DNA of 64,000 nt from Episyrphus balteatus. Taxonomy: Eukaryota > Arthropoda > Insecta > Diptera > Syrphidae. The translations under genes were made by a program, and so were the position numbers. Positions 49,412 to 62,624 of this stretch are shown here, one piece after another. Under the pieces are notes generated by a model. That model did no database searches. It worked only from the letters and a program-made list of their open reading frames with translations, and was not told the origin of the DNA. Position 1 is the first letter of the stretch, and each line of letters opens with the position of its first letter. The stretch is from NCBI RefSeq assembly GCF_945859705.1, contig NC_079137.1:29569322-29633321 (forward strand), written 5' to 3'.

Positions 49412-52400
49412 TTAATCCGTGCTTTTTTTTATGCTGCTCACTGCTCTTTAAAAAATCGCTCCATAGCACACCCCAATTAAAAAAAAAAAAACAAAAGTAT
49501 GTGTTTGTTGTGATTTAAAAAGGTAACTTTTTGGTAAATTTATAAGTTTTTGACCTTTTGTCAAAACCTCCAAGAGCATCATTACCATGAAAAAGTGCAT
49601 CTCTGCCTAGCTGTTCGGACTCGTTGGTAAATCATAGGTTCCTTCCATTCTTAAAAAAATTACATAACAAGCACAAAAGAATAGTTGTGAATTGTAAATA
49701 ACTGAGGTGTCGCATGTATGACTTGTTTTATTAAATTTTCAACAAGAAATATTATATTCTAACTAGGCAACCATTAAAATTTGCTTTTATTCGAGAGAAA
49801 TCCTTTAATACTTTGATGTGCTTCGTGTCGTATATAGTTTCTCCATAAATATCTGTGTATGTGTGTGCATAAGTATTGTGCAATGTTGTGGTAATTTGAA
49901 GGTCGTTAGAAAACGATGAAAATCACTGGCACAAACGAAAAAGCCAGCAAACAAGAAACACATACAAAAGCTGAGTGAAAGTCACTCTATATCGCCCGCT
50001 GATGCCTCTTCTGCTTCTGCTCCTGCTTCAACTTAAGCCTTTGTATTGAATTGAGTGTGTTTGTTCAAAAAGTAAAAGGAGTTTTTGAAATGTTCTTCAA
50101 TAACACAACTACTAAACCTATATACGCTAAGTGCTGCTGGTGCTATTTGGTGTATAGTATTTAGCTTAGTAAGGTTTCAAGATACGAGTAGGTACACATA
50201 CTGTATGTTCATGATATCCTTTTGTGGTTTTCCATTTAATGGATATTTTGTTTTGTCCTTGGGAACAACGCAGAAGAAAAATATTGTTCCTTTTCATTCT
50301 CAAGGGACTTTAAGCGGCAATGCCTATAAAATCCACATGTGCACAAATAACGACGACCGCCCGACCGACACGACGACGACAAAGACCGACATCGGTATTG
50401 TATATGGCGGGGGATGTCATGGCATGGCGTGGGGCTCCAACATTTCAATTTGCATAAGGCAAAAGCAGCTATTTCCTGCATTGTTTATGTTAATTCCGGT
50501 CCGAAATATATATATTTTATCTATACATAGAGGACAATTTGCATTTAAATTGAACAATTGTCTGCCATCAATATCTTTATAAAATTGTTTAGGTATAAAG
50601 GAGAGAGAAAAACCAAAGGCAAGAAGACTATATGCACCAGCTTTTACCCCTATAACTTATCCACATTTTGAGAGTTTATTTATTTATTCACCGATTACCT
50701 ACTTCCATGTCCTTTCATTTTTCTTTTGATTTTATATGTGTGTTTCAGTTTCAGGTGATATACCTAAGGGGGATTTATGGATTCTTTAAAAGAATCAAAT
50801 CCTAACATATAACATTGAGTTTGGAGAAAATCATTAAAAATGAATTGAAAGATCTAAAAAGGTATGAAATTGTTCATAACGACACATCAAGCCATAAATT
50901 ATTTGAATATCATATCCTTATGAGCCAAAACGTACGACACATTCGTACAATTTTTTTATTTATTGTCTTTCTTCGACATCGCTGGTCTTCTAAGAGGATT
51001 CCTTGATTTATTCTAAAGCAGGTGATATATACATCTGAGATCTAAGAAATAAAGGATAAATTGAATAAAAGTAAAACGAAAACGAAAAGAGGATTATTGT
51101 TTTGAAAAGTGGAAATCACGGCTGTTACTTTAACGATGAATTGGATTTGGATATTCGGATGATATTTGTTCGTCCGTTCGTCGGTCGTCTTCCGTCCGTA
51201 GTCATCGTAGACGACAGCTTTTCTTCACCTATAGCTTTATAGTGAATTGCACAGACCTGCGAAGTTCCTGAAAAGATATTATCTGTCATGTCAAAATTAG
51301 TTGAAATCCATAGATTTCAGAGGAAGAATAGAACGACGACGAGGGTCGGTCCCTTCCGTTTGAATAATACTCTGTACGACAATCAAATAAACGTAACGTT
51401 ATAATAGGAAGAACCGATATAGTATAATACAAAAGAAACGAGTCTGTTATTGTAAGTGTGCCCTCTATTGAACGGGAAACATAACCCGAATAAATTCCAA
51501 AACACGCACATTAAACTGAAGCGAAATAACGCTGAAGACAGCAGAAAAATCTGTTGTTTTTTTTTTTTATTTTTTGTTCAAAATGACTGCTGCTTGCGAC
51601 TTAAAAGGGGATGGATGAACTGTAACTATGCTACGTTCTAATTCATGACAATACATTTAAACGAATCTTGCAAATAGTTTCAGCTTTTATTGCTTTTGTT
51701 GGTGATTAATGGGATGTTCGTTGTTGAGCTTACCTCTACTCTCGCTCTCTCTCTCACACACACTTCCTTTCTCCCTGTTCCTTTTGTCAAGGAGGAACTC
51801 GACGAAGAGGATTTCGATATTGTATAGACTTTTGCGTTACGGGAATACATCTTTCTTGTCCTTGTTATAAGAGAGGAATGGGTGGCATAAAATGTTAATG
51901 ACAGTGAATTTATTCATTTATAATTGTTTTTGAAGCTTAAATTAAATCAAAGCTGTTTTATTATGAAGTTGTACAGCTTGGCCCACTTTATTCGAAGGTA
52001 AATTATGTAGCGCTTAGCATCGCAAGCTATTAAAAAATAGGTAAAATTGTTTCCTAATTCTTATGAGAAACGTAGTGAATTTTTTTGTCTCCAAAAAATT
52101 TAAATATAGGTTAAATTACTTTTACTCATGCTTACAATGTCCTTTTGATTCTTTGATGTTATTTTCACTCGTATTGTTTCAATTTTATAAATTTACTGTA
52201 CCTTTAGCTTTTTTAATACTTTTGTGCGGCCATTAGTTTTTGTATTGCAGAACAAAGTGCATTAATATGGGACGCATTTGTGATCAATATGCGTCAACCA
52301 AAATATTTTCTGTCATTTTTTCAAGAATACCTAGATTCATAATTGAGGCAGTGAGACCCATAATGACTTTCTGGAAAATCTTTCTTTGAAGCAATCTTTG

Positions 52401-52625
52401 AAGTCCTGTGAGAACGTAAATTTATTCTTATCGATTTAAATGATGCAGCATTTTGAATGATGCGTTTAATGCAGACAATTTGGAATTCAATTGATAAGAA
52501 AAGTAGTATTCAAGTGGATTTCACTGTGATTCATCTATTGAGCCTGCCTGCCTAAACTGAACAATACCTTGAATTTTATTAAGTTAAATTTTTAAAACAG
52601 ATTTTTGCAGTCGACGTTACTCCAT
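49412..52625. other. Non-coding stretch, no gene recognised
   Basis: The longest frame (50085-50582 plus, 165 codons) opens with TTG and shows no recognisable domain. GC-richer microsatellite-like strings occur near 50350-50400 (CGACGA) and 51170-51215, and CT/CA dinucleotide repeats near 51735-51770. Confidence 0.4.
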
Positions 52626-52628
52626 AGA

Positions 52629-52795
52629 GTTTTAAGAAATTTTGATTAAATTTTTCTTTTTTTATTGTTTTTAGATTTATGTGAGGTAGAATATGTTCTA
52701 CCTCACATAAATCTTATGTGAGGTAGAACATATTCTACCTCACATAAATCTAAAAACAATAAAAAAAGAAAAATTTAATCAAAATTTCTTAAAAC
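52629..52795. repeat. Perfect inverted repeat, 82-bp arms, 3-base loop
   Basis: 52629-52710 and 52714-52795 are exact reverse complements, with ATC between them. Each arm also contains a smaller palindrome (TATGTGAGGTAGAA and its complement around a 4-base centre), so alternative hairpins are possible. No target duplication or terminal motif marks it as a transposon. A transcript would form one uninterrupted 82-bp duplex. It could be a recent inverted duplication, a small-RNA source or an assembly artefact. Confidence 0.95.
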
Positions 52796-52927
52796 GTAAA
52801 TTAAAAATGTATAACAATTTTAATCCAAATTAAGTATCAGAAATGTTCAATGTTTCATAATAATTTTAATCAAATTATAAGAAGAACAAATAAATGATTT
52901 TTATTTAAAAATTAAATTATTTAAATG

Positions 52928-53112
52928 GTACCTAAGTGCGGTGGATTATGACGCCAGAAGACTGGATTCGAATCCCAGCCCCACGACCTTTTAGGTCCCT
53001 TCCAAATTAATTAGGTATACCCAAAGAAGAATGGTTGAGATTTTTCAGTCGATATAGGCCTTGCTCTTCATGAGGTGTGTCGTGCAAATTTAGAAACAAA
53101 ACTTACATACAT
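52928..53112 (+). mobile_element. Candidate tRNA-derived SINE
   Basis: A perfect B box, GGATTCGAATCC, sits at 52964-52975. An A-box-like TAAGTGCGGTGG lies about 30 bases upstream (52933). A body of about 130 bases follows, with ggccttgctcttcatgaggt near 53057-53076 and no coding content. Such a head plus unrelated body is the layout of a tRNA-derived SINE. No flanking duplication was identified. Confidence 0.5.
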
Positions 53113-55220
53113 TTAAAGAACACAATAATTCATAAAAATTTCTTTTTTTTTATTTTCAGGTAAGCACAAACTTTAAATATTTAAAATATGTGAGTACAAA
53201 TTTTAATAAACTGCCCAAAATAAGTTGAATTCATATTAAGTACATACTTCAAAACTCTTCAAAAATAGTATAAATTGTTTATACTTACGTTCTATTGTTG
53301 AAATCTACAACAGGTTTTTAGACTCGGGGAAACTAAATACAATTCAATTTGTCCTTCACGGACTGGTTGGAAAAGTATCGTAGTGCAAAAAAAAAACGCC
53401 AGAATTCAGAGTTCGATATTAAGAGCCATATCCCAACTCTGTCGGTTTTTGATCTCGAAAAAAAAATGGGCAAAACAAAAATAGATTTTATTATTATTTA
53501 ATTTAAAAAAAAAAACTATCTACTTATTTTGGACTTTAATTCAAATTAAGCATTCTATCCAGAGTAAAAGTATGGATAACTTAAATTCTCAGCATGCACA
53601 AATTTTTAAATCAAGAACTATTATCATTATCACTGTGACTTGTAATACTAGTGCTCATGCGATGAAGAAGTGTTTGACCCACACATTTATTCAGAAAGTA
53701 AAGAATAATAACTCCTCTGTGGGTACGACGACACTTCTTTTCTGCGTCCTGGTTTTTGTTTCTGTGGAAAGAATTTTCCTTATGGTAAATTTTTTCAACA
53801 AAATCCTCCTTAAAGTCTGCCAAAGTCTTAAGTATGACACTTTAAAGGCTTGATATGCTAGATGTCTTTAAGTTTACGTTCAAATAACAATGTCGGTATT
53901 GGGTTCCCGAAGAGAAGAAAACACATTACTACTCCGATATACGATAGCGATAGCTGTCATTCAGTTAGGTACAATGAATCCGTGGATATGAAATAAAGGA
54001 ATATTTATAACGAGTTAACGTTAGATTTAATAGATTAATCAAATCCACAAGTTCAATGTGTAATTATGCCGTGTATGCACCACAAGAAGCGAAATAAAAA
54101 AAATATAAATTTGTGTTTCCTGGGATCACATTCATGTCCTGACTATCCACCGTGTTATTAATAAAACAACAATGTAAGGAACACCCTATTACATATACAT
54201 TGTTATATACTTAAATCTATACAGACCAAAAATTTTCGTTAATGTTCAATTATTTCCAACTTTTATAGTACAAAAGCGATTTGCTATAAACTTTTCCTTT
54301 TTCCACTTTAAGTAGTGCATTCCAGAGTATTGAAGTAGAATTGAATTATTGTTATAGAACACAGCTATACTCCATCTAAGTTCCAGATAGAAAAAAAAAA
54401 AAAACTTTTCTTGGCGTTATTCCACACTCTGATGTCTTCCTTCTCAGTCTGCTCTTCCTAGAAAAGTATGACTTCATCGTAGTCTTACAAAAAAAGAAAA
54501 ATGAAAAATAAAAAATACGAATCATTTTTATTCTTCAAGGTTCAAACTTTCATATTTTTTGTATTCTCTTTATTCTTTTCGATTTATCTTCCATTTCTTG
54601 TTTAATTTTTCTTTAACAAAGAAAAAAAAAATAAAAGATTAAATTAGAGACAAAATATATATACAAAAAAATTTAACTCTTCCGCTCTTGGCTTGGCCGA
54701 AAGTTTTTCAGAGAGTCTAGACGTAACACAGAGTAAACTATGTATACTTGCATTTCTATATAGCAAGGGTGCTCACACTGCACAGGCTTATAAACGATAG
54801 GACATAGAACATTCCTCCATATTATATCCTCTTTAATGCTACCATGAAGTGAGTGTCTAGTTAAAATAAAAGAAAACTGTTTTTAAATAAGAATATTTAT
54901 CTTACAAAAAAAAAAGAGTAATACCGAATCGCAGAGAAGGTTTAAAAATGAAATTGTAAGTGTATAGCAATAGCTATTGGTCAAAAAGCAGTGGTGTATT
55001 CATAGAACGAGGAAAAAATGTATTCTATTAATTTTTTTGTGAACTCTTTTGATAAGAAAAATTGGTATATGTTATCAAATTTTTCTAAGTTTTTATAACA
55101 ATGGGTGTTGTTATTACTTTCACAATAAACTCACCTTTAATTTTAGCATTTTACAAATTAAATTTTTCATTTGGAAAAGATTAATTTGATTTGCTTTTGG
55201 GGTGAATTTGGTTTGCAAAT
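53113..55220. other. Non-coding stretch, no gene recognised
   Basis: The overlapping short frames near 53572-53853 on both strands have no known domain. A and T runs are frequent. No repeat ends were recognised. Confidence 0.4.
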
Positions 55221-55224
55221 TGAT

Positions 55225-55606
55225 GTTAAAACTCGATTAACCGGGATGGTCGGGACCGGGATAATCGAAAATCCCGAATTATAGAACTTTCTCTTCTCGA
55301 ACAGTTTATATTTATTTAAGTTTTTATAAACAAAATATTAAAAATAAAAACGAAAACAAACATAAGATACTCGTAAGAAACAAAACATAACACATATACC
55401 CCAATTTTATTTTGGGGTGTGCTGTATTGAATTGAAAGAAATTATTTGGTCCTCTTCTCATGTTACGGGTAATAGAGTTCACAACGAATAACAGAGTTTA
55501 AATTAATACATTTCCTTTATTGTCGAGAAAGAATGTCAAATATTTTCATCACGGATAATATTGAGCGTTCCGGTTAATCGAATCCCTGATAATGGAGTTT
55601 CAACTG
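55225..55606. mobile_element. Probable pogo/Tigger-like MITE remnant
   Basis: The left part reads aaactcgattaaccgg, then gggataatcgaaaatcccga. The right part, near 55568-55606, is the inverted equivalent, ending ggagtttcaactg followed by TA. Ends of the type CAGTTGAAACTC with CGATTAACCGG and GGGATAATCG motifs are typical of pogo/Tigger elements. The left terminus is degraded and no transposase is present. Confidence 0.55.
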
Positions 55607-55609
55607 TAT

Positions 55610-56800
55610 TTAATTCAAATGATATTTTAATTCACTTGAGTTTTTGAGGATCTAGAGTTTCTAGAGTTTCAGTTTTAGCTGCCTCAGAGGTACTTAATAT
55701 AAATTAAATTTTCATATTATAACTTAAAACCCTTTATGAGCCTTTTTTCATAAGTCATTAGTCACAACAATATATAAGATTTGTTCTATAAAAAAGTTTG
55801 CGAAAAACGTTGAATACTTTATTATAATACATAAAAAGATTTCTAAATAGCTTCTTTTTCCTGCAAAAATGTTCCACTGTGTGAAATGAAAGACACACTT
55901 TTTATTATAATGACAGCTGTCAAAAAATAATATCGACCTTACATAGCAGAGACAATGCGATATAAAGTATCTTAAATCATTCAGCAAAATGGGTATCGAC
56001 TAAGTAAACAATAATAATACTGTCACACACATTCTGTTCATCTTTCGTTTGATTGTTTTTTTTTTTTTTTTTTTTTTTTTTTCAAAAATTCAACTTGGTA
56101 AGCTTGAAGAATATGTAAAATATAAAGAAAAAAACTCACAGTAGGTAATAGGTATTAGAAAATTTTACTCAATATCGAATTAAAAGTTTTCTGGTGAAAC
56201 TGATACATTACATACTAACATTTCGGCAAGAGTTCGATAACCCAGGCGGTGAAAATACTAATGGATTCTTTTAGAGTCAAGTATACAAACATTTTTTTAC
56301 TATGGGAGAGGGGTCTATATGATATTGACTTAACCCCTGGTCCTAGAAAAATGGTTTATACCTTTTAGAAACGTTGTTTAATGTTGACAAGAACCTCATC
56401 AAAAAATTTTAATTTAAGGCTAAATCTAAAAAAAATGGCCTCATAAGTCAACACATACCTATTTCAAATGAGAAAAACTTTTACACTCTTGCGGCGCCAT
56501 CTAGTGTCAAAATAAAAATCCGAAAAAATTATAGGATTTTTTTTTTATTATTTAGAAACAGTTTTTCCACTTAGCTTCTCAATTCAAAAATAACGAACGC
56601 CCTAATGTACATACATATGTATGTATGTATGCCTTCTAGGTTTTGAGAAAACTGAAAAATAAGAAAACTACTTTGTATAATTTTTATTTATTTGCTGTTT
56701 TCGATAGCTTTGGCATTAAAAGTGCCACTGATATTTAAAACATAGTGTTAGTTGGGAGCTTTGTGGTGTGTGCGTCTTCAAAAAAAACATAAGATATCCT
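55610..56800. other. Non-coding stretch with a 27-T run
   Basis: A 27-base T run lies at 56056-56082 and a CATACATATGTATG-type microsatellite near 56605-56632. No gene recognised. Confidence 0.45.
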
Positions 56801-56802
56801 AA

Positions 56803-56930
56803 GGGGAACCCTGGTGGTGCAGGGAAATAGTCCCTAGATACTGAGTCCAATGGGGGTCTTGGTTCTCACTCCACTCAGTTCTCACGATTTCATGTCGCCA
56901 AGCAGGCGCAATTTTAAAAGGTTTTTAACT
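56803..56930 (+). mobile_element. Weak tRNA-derived SINE candidate
   Basis: An A-box-like TGGTGCAGGGAAATAG near 56814 is followed at tRNA-like distance by a degraded B box, GGTTCTCACTCC (about 56861). The segment differs in base composition from its AT-rich surroundings and ends near an A run. It could be a decayed SINE head. Confidence 0.35.
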
Positions 56931-57327
56931 AAAAAAAGGACCTTGTTTGGAAAATCCAAAATTGATAAAAAAAGAACCAACACATTCTAATAATATTTTG
57001 TGTGTTTCCTTTTGCTGACTTTATTCTTCCGGAAATTCTTTAAATTCATTATTGAGTTGTAAATATGAGTTTGTTATAATACTTGACACCAGTTCAATTT
57101 AGGTTTTTATATGAGGTTTGCTGCACCTTTTGCACTTAAGAATTTGTGTTCTAACACTTAATATTTTTTACCAAAAAGCCCAAAAAAAAGCAATTAGTAC
57201 TTTCTTTTTTTTGTGTTCATACCTACTATATTTCATGAAATTGCATTTAAAGTTTGAAGAAAATTAGCTTCAATGACTATGAAATTAAAAGAATAGGTCG
57301 AATTAGAGCCAAACCGAAAGATTTGCA
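56931..57327. other. AT-rich stretch, nothing recognised
   Basis: No frame or repeat end could be identified. Confidence 0.5.
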
Positions 57328-57335
57328 GTATTTAC

Positions 57336-57784
57336 CTACTAGTGAATAGTGATGCCGCGAATATTCGGCCACTATTCGGAATAGTTATCAATATTCGACC
57401 GAAAACCGGATATCAAAAAGACAAAAAAAAGACATACATTTATCTCACAAAAAATGTTTTTTTTATACTTATCTTGTTATTTTAGCATTTCAAATATACT
57501 AATGGTAAGTTGAAGCTAATAAAAACAACTTCTTTCAACATTCGGTCAAAGTAAACGATAACGTCTATCTTCGTTAACAAATCCAGCTTCTGAAAATATT
57601 CTCTCACTCGCAAATTAAATCAAAAATAGTTCTAATATTTTGGCCCACATGCAATAAAATAGAATAAGATAGATTATAACATGACAAAAGTCACGAAGGA
57701 GTACAATAAGACACATATCGTTGGCCGAATATTCGGCTGCCGAATATTCGGTATTCGGCACAATCACTATTCGCGGCATCTCTA
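57336..57784. mobile_element. Non-autonomous hAT element, 449 bp, perfect 8-bp duplication
   Basis: GTATTTAC occurs immediately outside both ends (57328-57335 and 57785-57792), the 8-bp target duplication expected of hAT transposons. The ends carry GATGCCGCGAATA (from 57351) and its complement ending at 57779 (TATTCGCGGCATC), followed by repeated ATTCGGCCGAAT-type subterminal motifs. The left side has about 11 extra bases before the TIR starts. The interior is AT-rich without transposase, so movement would depend on a hAT enzyme elsewhere in the genome. Confidence 0.9.
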
Positions 57785-57792
57785 GTATTTAC

Positions 57793-59130
57793 TCAATTTG
57801 TTCCTGCATATGGTAACTATTAAATAAATACTATAATAATGATATCAAAACTTGTCATTCATATAAAAAATAATTATAATGTAATTGTAACATGTGGTAA
57901 TACTGAAAAATTGTGTTCGTTTTCTTTATTTTTTTCCAAATTCAAATTAAATTTACTTCCTCTGAATGAATTCCTCCCATTTAATTCAAATTCACACAAA
58001 CACTTCTACATGTTCGTTCCTTTATATTGATTGCCATTTAAAAGCACATTTTTATGTTCATTTATCTCGTGAATGTGCGGTTGACATTTTTTTTTTTTTT
58101 GAATATTTTATATGCACAGAACGTGAAATAACATTTAAATAGATTTTCAAAGTATGTACATACATTTCATAATGTATGTGTGCATGTTTGAACTGTAAAT
58201 ATTTAAGGGAAATGGCATAGGAGGTGTATAAGGGTTCAATAAAAAGGATTGTCAATTTGTTATATAAATTTTTGAAGCTGACATGAAATAAAAGTTGCGT
58301 ATTTGAAATGAGAATTTATGTACATATTTAAAATATTACCTTGAAATATGTATATTTGCGCACAAATACAAATACACATCTAGAACTTATACATAAAATA
58401 ATTTTATTTCTTTTTTTTTTAAACCTTTGATATTTTACGAGCATTATATGGAAAATGTTTTTATTTGCTCAAAGGACCATAATATATTATACAGTATAGT
58501 GTATAATTTCATGTGCCTTGAACATTCGATAGTTAATTATATGTGGGATATAAATATACGTTTATTAAGGTCATTCGACGTTAATTTCAAAAGCTTTAAT
58601 CAACAAAAAGTTATCAAGTCTAAAAGTTGTCAATCAAAATTATAATTACACATCAGACAGAGTGATTACATGAGGCGGATTCTGAAGAAAACTTTTATAA
58701 TTGTGTAAAAAAAAAATCATAACATTAATTTAAAGTTATATAAATACCTTGCTTGTAAATCGCCTTTTTTCGTGGAAAAAAAGTTTTAATAACACCTTTC
58801 ATGGCTATTGAAGAAAAGTTAAGCCGAGCGTCCACAAAAGATGATATAATGTAAGTTTTGACTTTAATATAACTTTATTTGGTCCACGAGGATAAGTTTA
58901 ACACAAAGAAATAAGAATTTAAAATTACGCGTTATGCGTAATTTTTGAACAGAATTTTTTTCGTTGAAAAAATAGTTTTTTATTTTAATTTTTAGATACT
59001 ATTCAAAAATTCGAATAGTTTTTTTTTACTTAAATCATAAAATAAAGTGTTACTATGCCCATTGGCGGTAAAGTGACGGTCATTTTCATAAACTAAATTA
59101 ATGTTCTTTTAAATTAATTAAAAAGTTTCA
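57793..59130. other. AT-rich non-coding stretch, no gene recognised
   Basis: Frames near 57839-58030, 58058-58255 and 58427-58645 are AT-rich and match nothing known. Confidence 0.45.
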
Positions 59131-59135
59131 AGAAA

Positions 59136-59331
59136 GGACCCCGCACAAAATCTATGGATTTGAGTTCCCGGTGGATTTGTCTGAATTTTTGATATGTTGG
59201 TGTTGTAGTCTTCCTGTTTTGGTATTTGAGAACATACAACATAGACATTTTTGATCAGGAAGACTGACCAACATACCAAAATTCAGACAAATACACCGGG
59301 AACTCAAAACCATACATTTTGTGCGAGGTCC
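59136..59331. repeat. 196-bp hairpin-forming inverted repeat
   Basis: 59136-59216 and 59256-59331 are inverted copies of about 75-80 bp with roughly ten differences. Both contain gagttcccggtg and tttgtctgaattt. The loop is about 39 bases. The outer ends are ggacc and ggtcc, with no clear target duplication. It may be a small foldback element or an older inverted duplication. Confidence 0.8.
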
Positions 59332-61085
59332 ATATTCAAAGCCGAATTTTAGTTTTTTGGTCTCTATGTCTTTTCTCCTACCAAAAAAAGTTGCGGAGTT
59401 AAATTTTTGTTAAAATTATGTTAAATTGATAAAACTACAAGTCCTCGGCCACAAAATACAGACTGGGCCATTTTTCATTTTTTTTTTCATAAAGTTATTA
59501 AACAATATCAATTCATTCAGGTATGTATGTGTACCTACCTACAAATGTAGAACCCGAAACGTTGGAATTGCCCAAGTAGGTACTACTACTGAAAAACAAT
59601 AAAAAAACTTTATGTCAAACTTGAATATGTATCTATTTAAAATAATTGCCTTATTTAAAGCTTAAAGTTTTTTTTATATATGAAGAAGGGAAGGTATCAT
59701 TTTCATTTGAACAATCATAATTAATTGAAATCTCCCCTAAGTTGTATTTCCATAGAAACAAACAGTGACGACGACTCATCGTCTACTGGTTGAAAATAAA
59801 TTAAAAACAAAAAAAAAATATAATAAAAACAAAACAACAAAAAAACTTTATCCCATCAACCTTCCTACGCTTTAACATCCTACACCTACACTATACATCT
59901 CATTTTTATTTCCAATCTAATATTGACCCCCACCCACTTCTATACTTCAGCGTTCAGCTTCAGCTTTTGCCATCGAATCTAGTTGACACGATGTGATATC
60001 GATTTTCTTCGCTTTATGTGACGGTCGTGCCAAACACAAGTAACCAAAGAATAATTAACAGCAAACAACAAACGACAAATCAATGTGGTCATTCGTCTCT
60101 CCAATTTACCGGATTATTGACACACAAGCGAAGAGGGTATTCGGGGGGTAGGTGGGTGGACGGGCGGGTCAGAGAGATAGACGATACAAATTGATTGACC
60201 ATCACCCATGCACCATTGGGCTTATGTCAGTGATTCCTAGTTATATCGTCCAGAGATTCAAAACATAAGAACTAAATGATTTTGGAGAATGAAATGGTGG
60301 TAGCAATATCTTATATATAGAGTCGAATCATTCGAGTATTGGATTAGATAGTGGGCAGGGTAAATAGGGGTGGTTTGGTAAGATGATTTCGGAGTGTTTA
60401 AATTGTTCTTGAACATATCCGATTAACTTACTGATGGAAATTTTGATAGCAAAATTTGCCATTAAAAGTCTTAATTTTAGAAGCTTCGAATCCAATTAAT
60501 TTTTGAAGCCATCATTTTGATTACGATGCGCATGTTTTTGTAAAATTTAAAAATCTCTGATATGAGACAAATTTAAGAAGTTACATTAACGAAAGAATCA
60601 TCTATTTAAATGCATAAGTATTGTAGAGGTTTAGTAGACACATGGGTCTTAACCGAACTGGACAAAACATAAACAATCGAATTGAAGTGGTGGAAAAATA
60701 TTTCTTTAAGCTTAAGGGGGGAAATCCCTCTGGACGACAGCTTTTTCAATAATTTTTTTTTGGAAAACTGAAAGCATTTATTGAAATTTGGAAAAGTATG
60801 TGCTAATGTTGACATTATGAAGTATTGATACAATTTTTTTGAAGTACAAAAACAAACAAAAAAATGGCGGCTCCACAGCTCTTTAAAGTTGACGCCTCGA
60901 GTTTGCGCCGTGCAATGCCCAGGTCCAGAAAATTATTTATAATCAAAAAAGAAATTTTTTGCCAATTAAATATATTTTTAATCAAATTTTCCAAAACAGG
61001 TCATTAGATTCTTTTAGGTTTTAGGCGTTGATGTTGATCTATATATGAACTACAATATGGCATGCCAACTTTATTTAATTTATAG
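59332..61085. other. Non-coding stretch, no gene recognised
   Basis: Nothing with a recognisable domain. A GC-richer patch lies near 60130-60170 (GGGTGGACGGGCGGG). Confidence 0.4.
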
Positions 61086-61110
61086 AATTACTATAAAATA
61101 AAAAAAAAAT

Positions 61111-61168
61111 AGGCACTTCTTGGAATCGAACCTGGGACTCCCGCGTGTGAGCCGAATACTCATCGATA
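61111..61168 (-). ncRNA. tRNA-like segment (SINE head or tRNA relic)
   Basis: On the minus strand a perfect B box, GGTTCGATTCC (61122-61132), follows CGCGGGAGTCCCA and an A-box-like GATGAGTATTCGG about 35 bases upstream. The TTCGATTCC arm and spacing are those of a tRNA, but the acceptor stem does not pair. On the plus strand an A run (61101-61109) lies beside its 3' side. Confidence 0.5.
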
Positions 61169-61189
61169 ATTTTGCACTTGCAGGGTTTT

Positions 61190-61256
61190 GAAATTGCCGC
61201 TCAGGACGTGGCCACCTCGTCGCTCAGGATAGCCGCTCAGGACGTGGCCGTCCCCT
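61190..61256 (+). repeat. GC-rich short tandem repeat
   Basis: GCCGCTCAGGACGTGGCC occurs twice (near 61196 and 61232), with a partial copy, GTCGCTCAGGAT, between. This is a small GC-rich minisatellite in AT-rich DNA. Confidence 0.8.
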
Positions 61257-62208
61257 TAGTGAGTCTTCGACAATCAAATTCGAAAGATAGGATGAAACTG
61301 CAGATGTGTCTAAGATATTGAAAATGCCTTCTATTTATGAAACTTGAGCGAATTTTTAAGATTTTTTTCAGCTTACGTGAGGTTGAGTCTCAATTTAAGT
61401 GACAATTATGAGTTTCACTCTAAATCAAATACATTTCGGTGAATTCCAATTTTGTATTTGCAGATGTGTTACAAAAAAGGTGAATGCTAGTTGATAACTT
61501 AGAAATTAACTTTTAACCATTTCACCTACTTAAATGAAAAAAAAACTGTGAACAATATACTTTGCTGCCTTCACCTCGCACACGTAAAATTGGATGGCGA
61601 TTTCAAATTACGTGGGGGGATATTTTTCTGCAACAGAACAGACAAACAAAAAAAAAATCACATTAAGCCCTGATTTTTCAATCGTCAGTTAGACTATTAA
61701 AAGAATAAATGTCAATATAAAAAAAACTTTTATTCCTAGGAATAAGCTCTATCTGAGGTTTATCTGACTATTGAAAAATTGGCCCTAAATGAAATCAAAG
61801 CAAACAATTAATTAAAATATTTTATAATCGCATTCAAAACATGCCCCCTTGCTTGCTGGGTACAGAGCTTGCGGTGCGGTTGCTTATCATAAGCAGCGAT
61901 TTATTTCCACCCATCTCTTCCCGCTTTCCATCGTTCATCGCATTTCCATTCTTTGCCCCGCCATTCTATAGCTTGTGCTGCTTCTGCTGTTGTCGTTGTT
62001 GTTGTTGTGGTTAGTGATTTAGATGGATTCACATTTCTAGAAGGCAACATCATCGAAACATTGCTCTGGCTCCCTCTCAGCTCAGCATGAGGCAAACATA
62101 TTAAGTGCCTAAGGAGAGAGAGTTCACCATGCGTTGCTTCCCCTTCGGCCTCTCCTCAGCAACAGCAGCAGCAGCATAGCTTATATGCAAATGTAGCGTC
62201 GTCATGTA
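61257..62208. other. Non-coding flank of the second LTR element
   Basis: Less AT-rich than average, with CTGTTGTCGTTGTTG and CAGCAGCAG microsatellites (61985-62010 and 62160-62176). The minus-strand frame at 61901-62095 runs through the threonine-coding repeat and is not convincing. Confidence 0.45.
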
Positions 62209-62610
62209 AGTTAACACGACACATTCCCATTCCCATTCCCATTTACATTCCTACCCAACTTCCGTTGCTAACAATGCAGACACCTAATATTATTATTTGT
62301 TAATTTTGCAATTTCTTAGAAATTAAAACATTTACATTAATCAACCTTTTGTCAATTCATCATTTTGTTTATTTTATTATCAAAAATATCATATTTGTTA
62401 TTTGTTATGAAAAACATATTCTTATAATATTTTATTTGTTAATTTTGCAATTTCTTAGAAATTAAAACATTTACATTATTCAAGCTTTTGTTAATTCATC
62501 TTTTTGTATGTTTTATAAATAGAAGTAAAAGAAATAATAAAGTCACTCTTTGTTAGTCCACCAAAGCAGTTGTGTTTTTTTTAAATCGAGTTAATACAAC
62601 TTCGATAACT
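62209..62610 (+). repeat. 5' LTR of the second element
   Basis: It starts AGTTAACACGAC and ends gataact at the primer site. A CATTCC microsatellite lies at 62222-62247. Two 76-bp direct repeats lie at 62293-62368 and 62432-62507, both with ttaattttgcaatttcttag. A TATAAATA box is at 62514 and AATAAA at 62536. The 3' LTR is outside the window, so the boundaries rest on the end motifs. Confidence 0.8.
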
Positions 62611-62624
62611 GGCGCCCGAGCAGC
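62610..62624 (+). other. Primer-binding site
   Basis: TGGCGCCCGAGCAG follows the LTR directly, resembling the tRNA-Lys-type primer site of many gypsy-group elements. Confidence 0.75.
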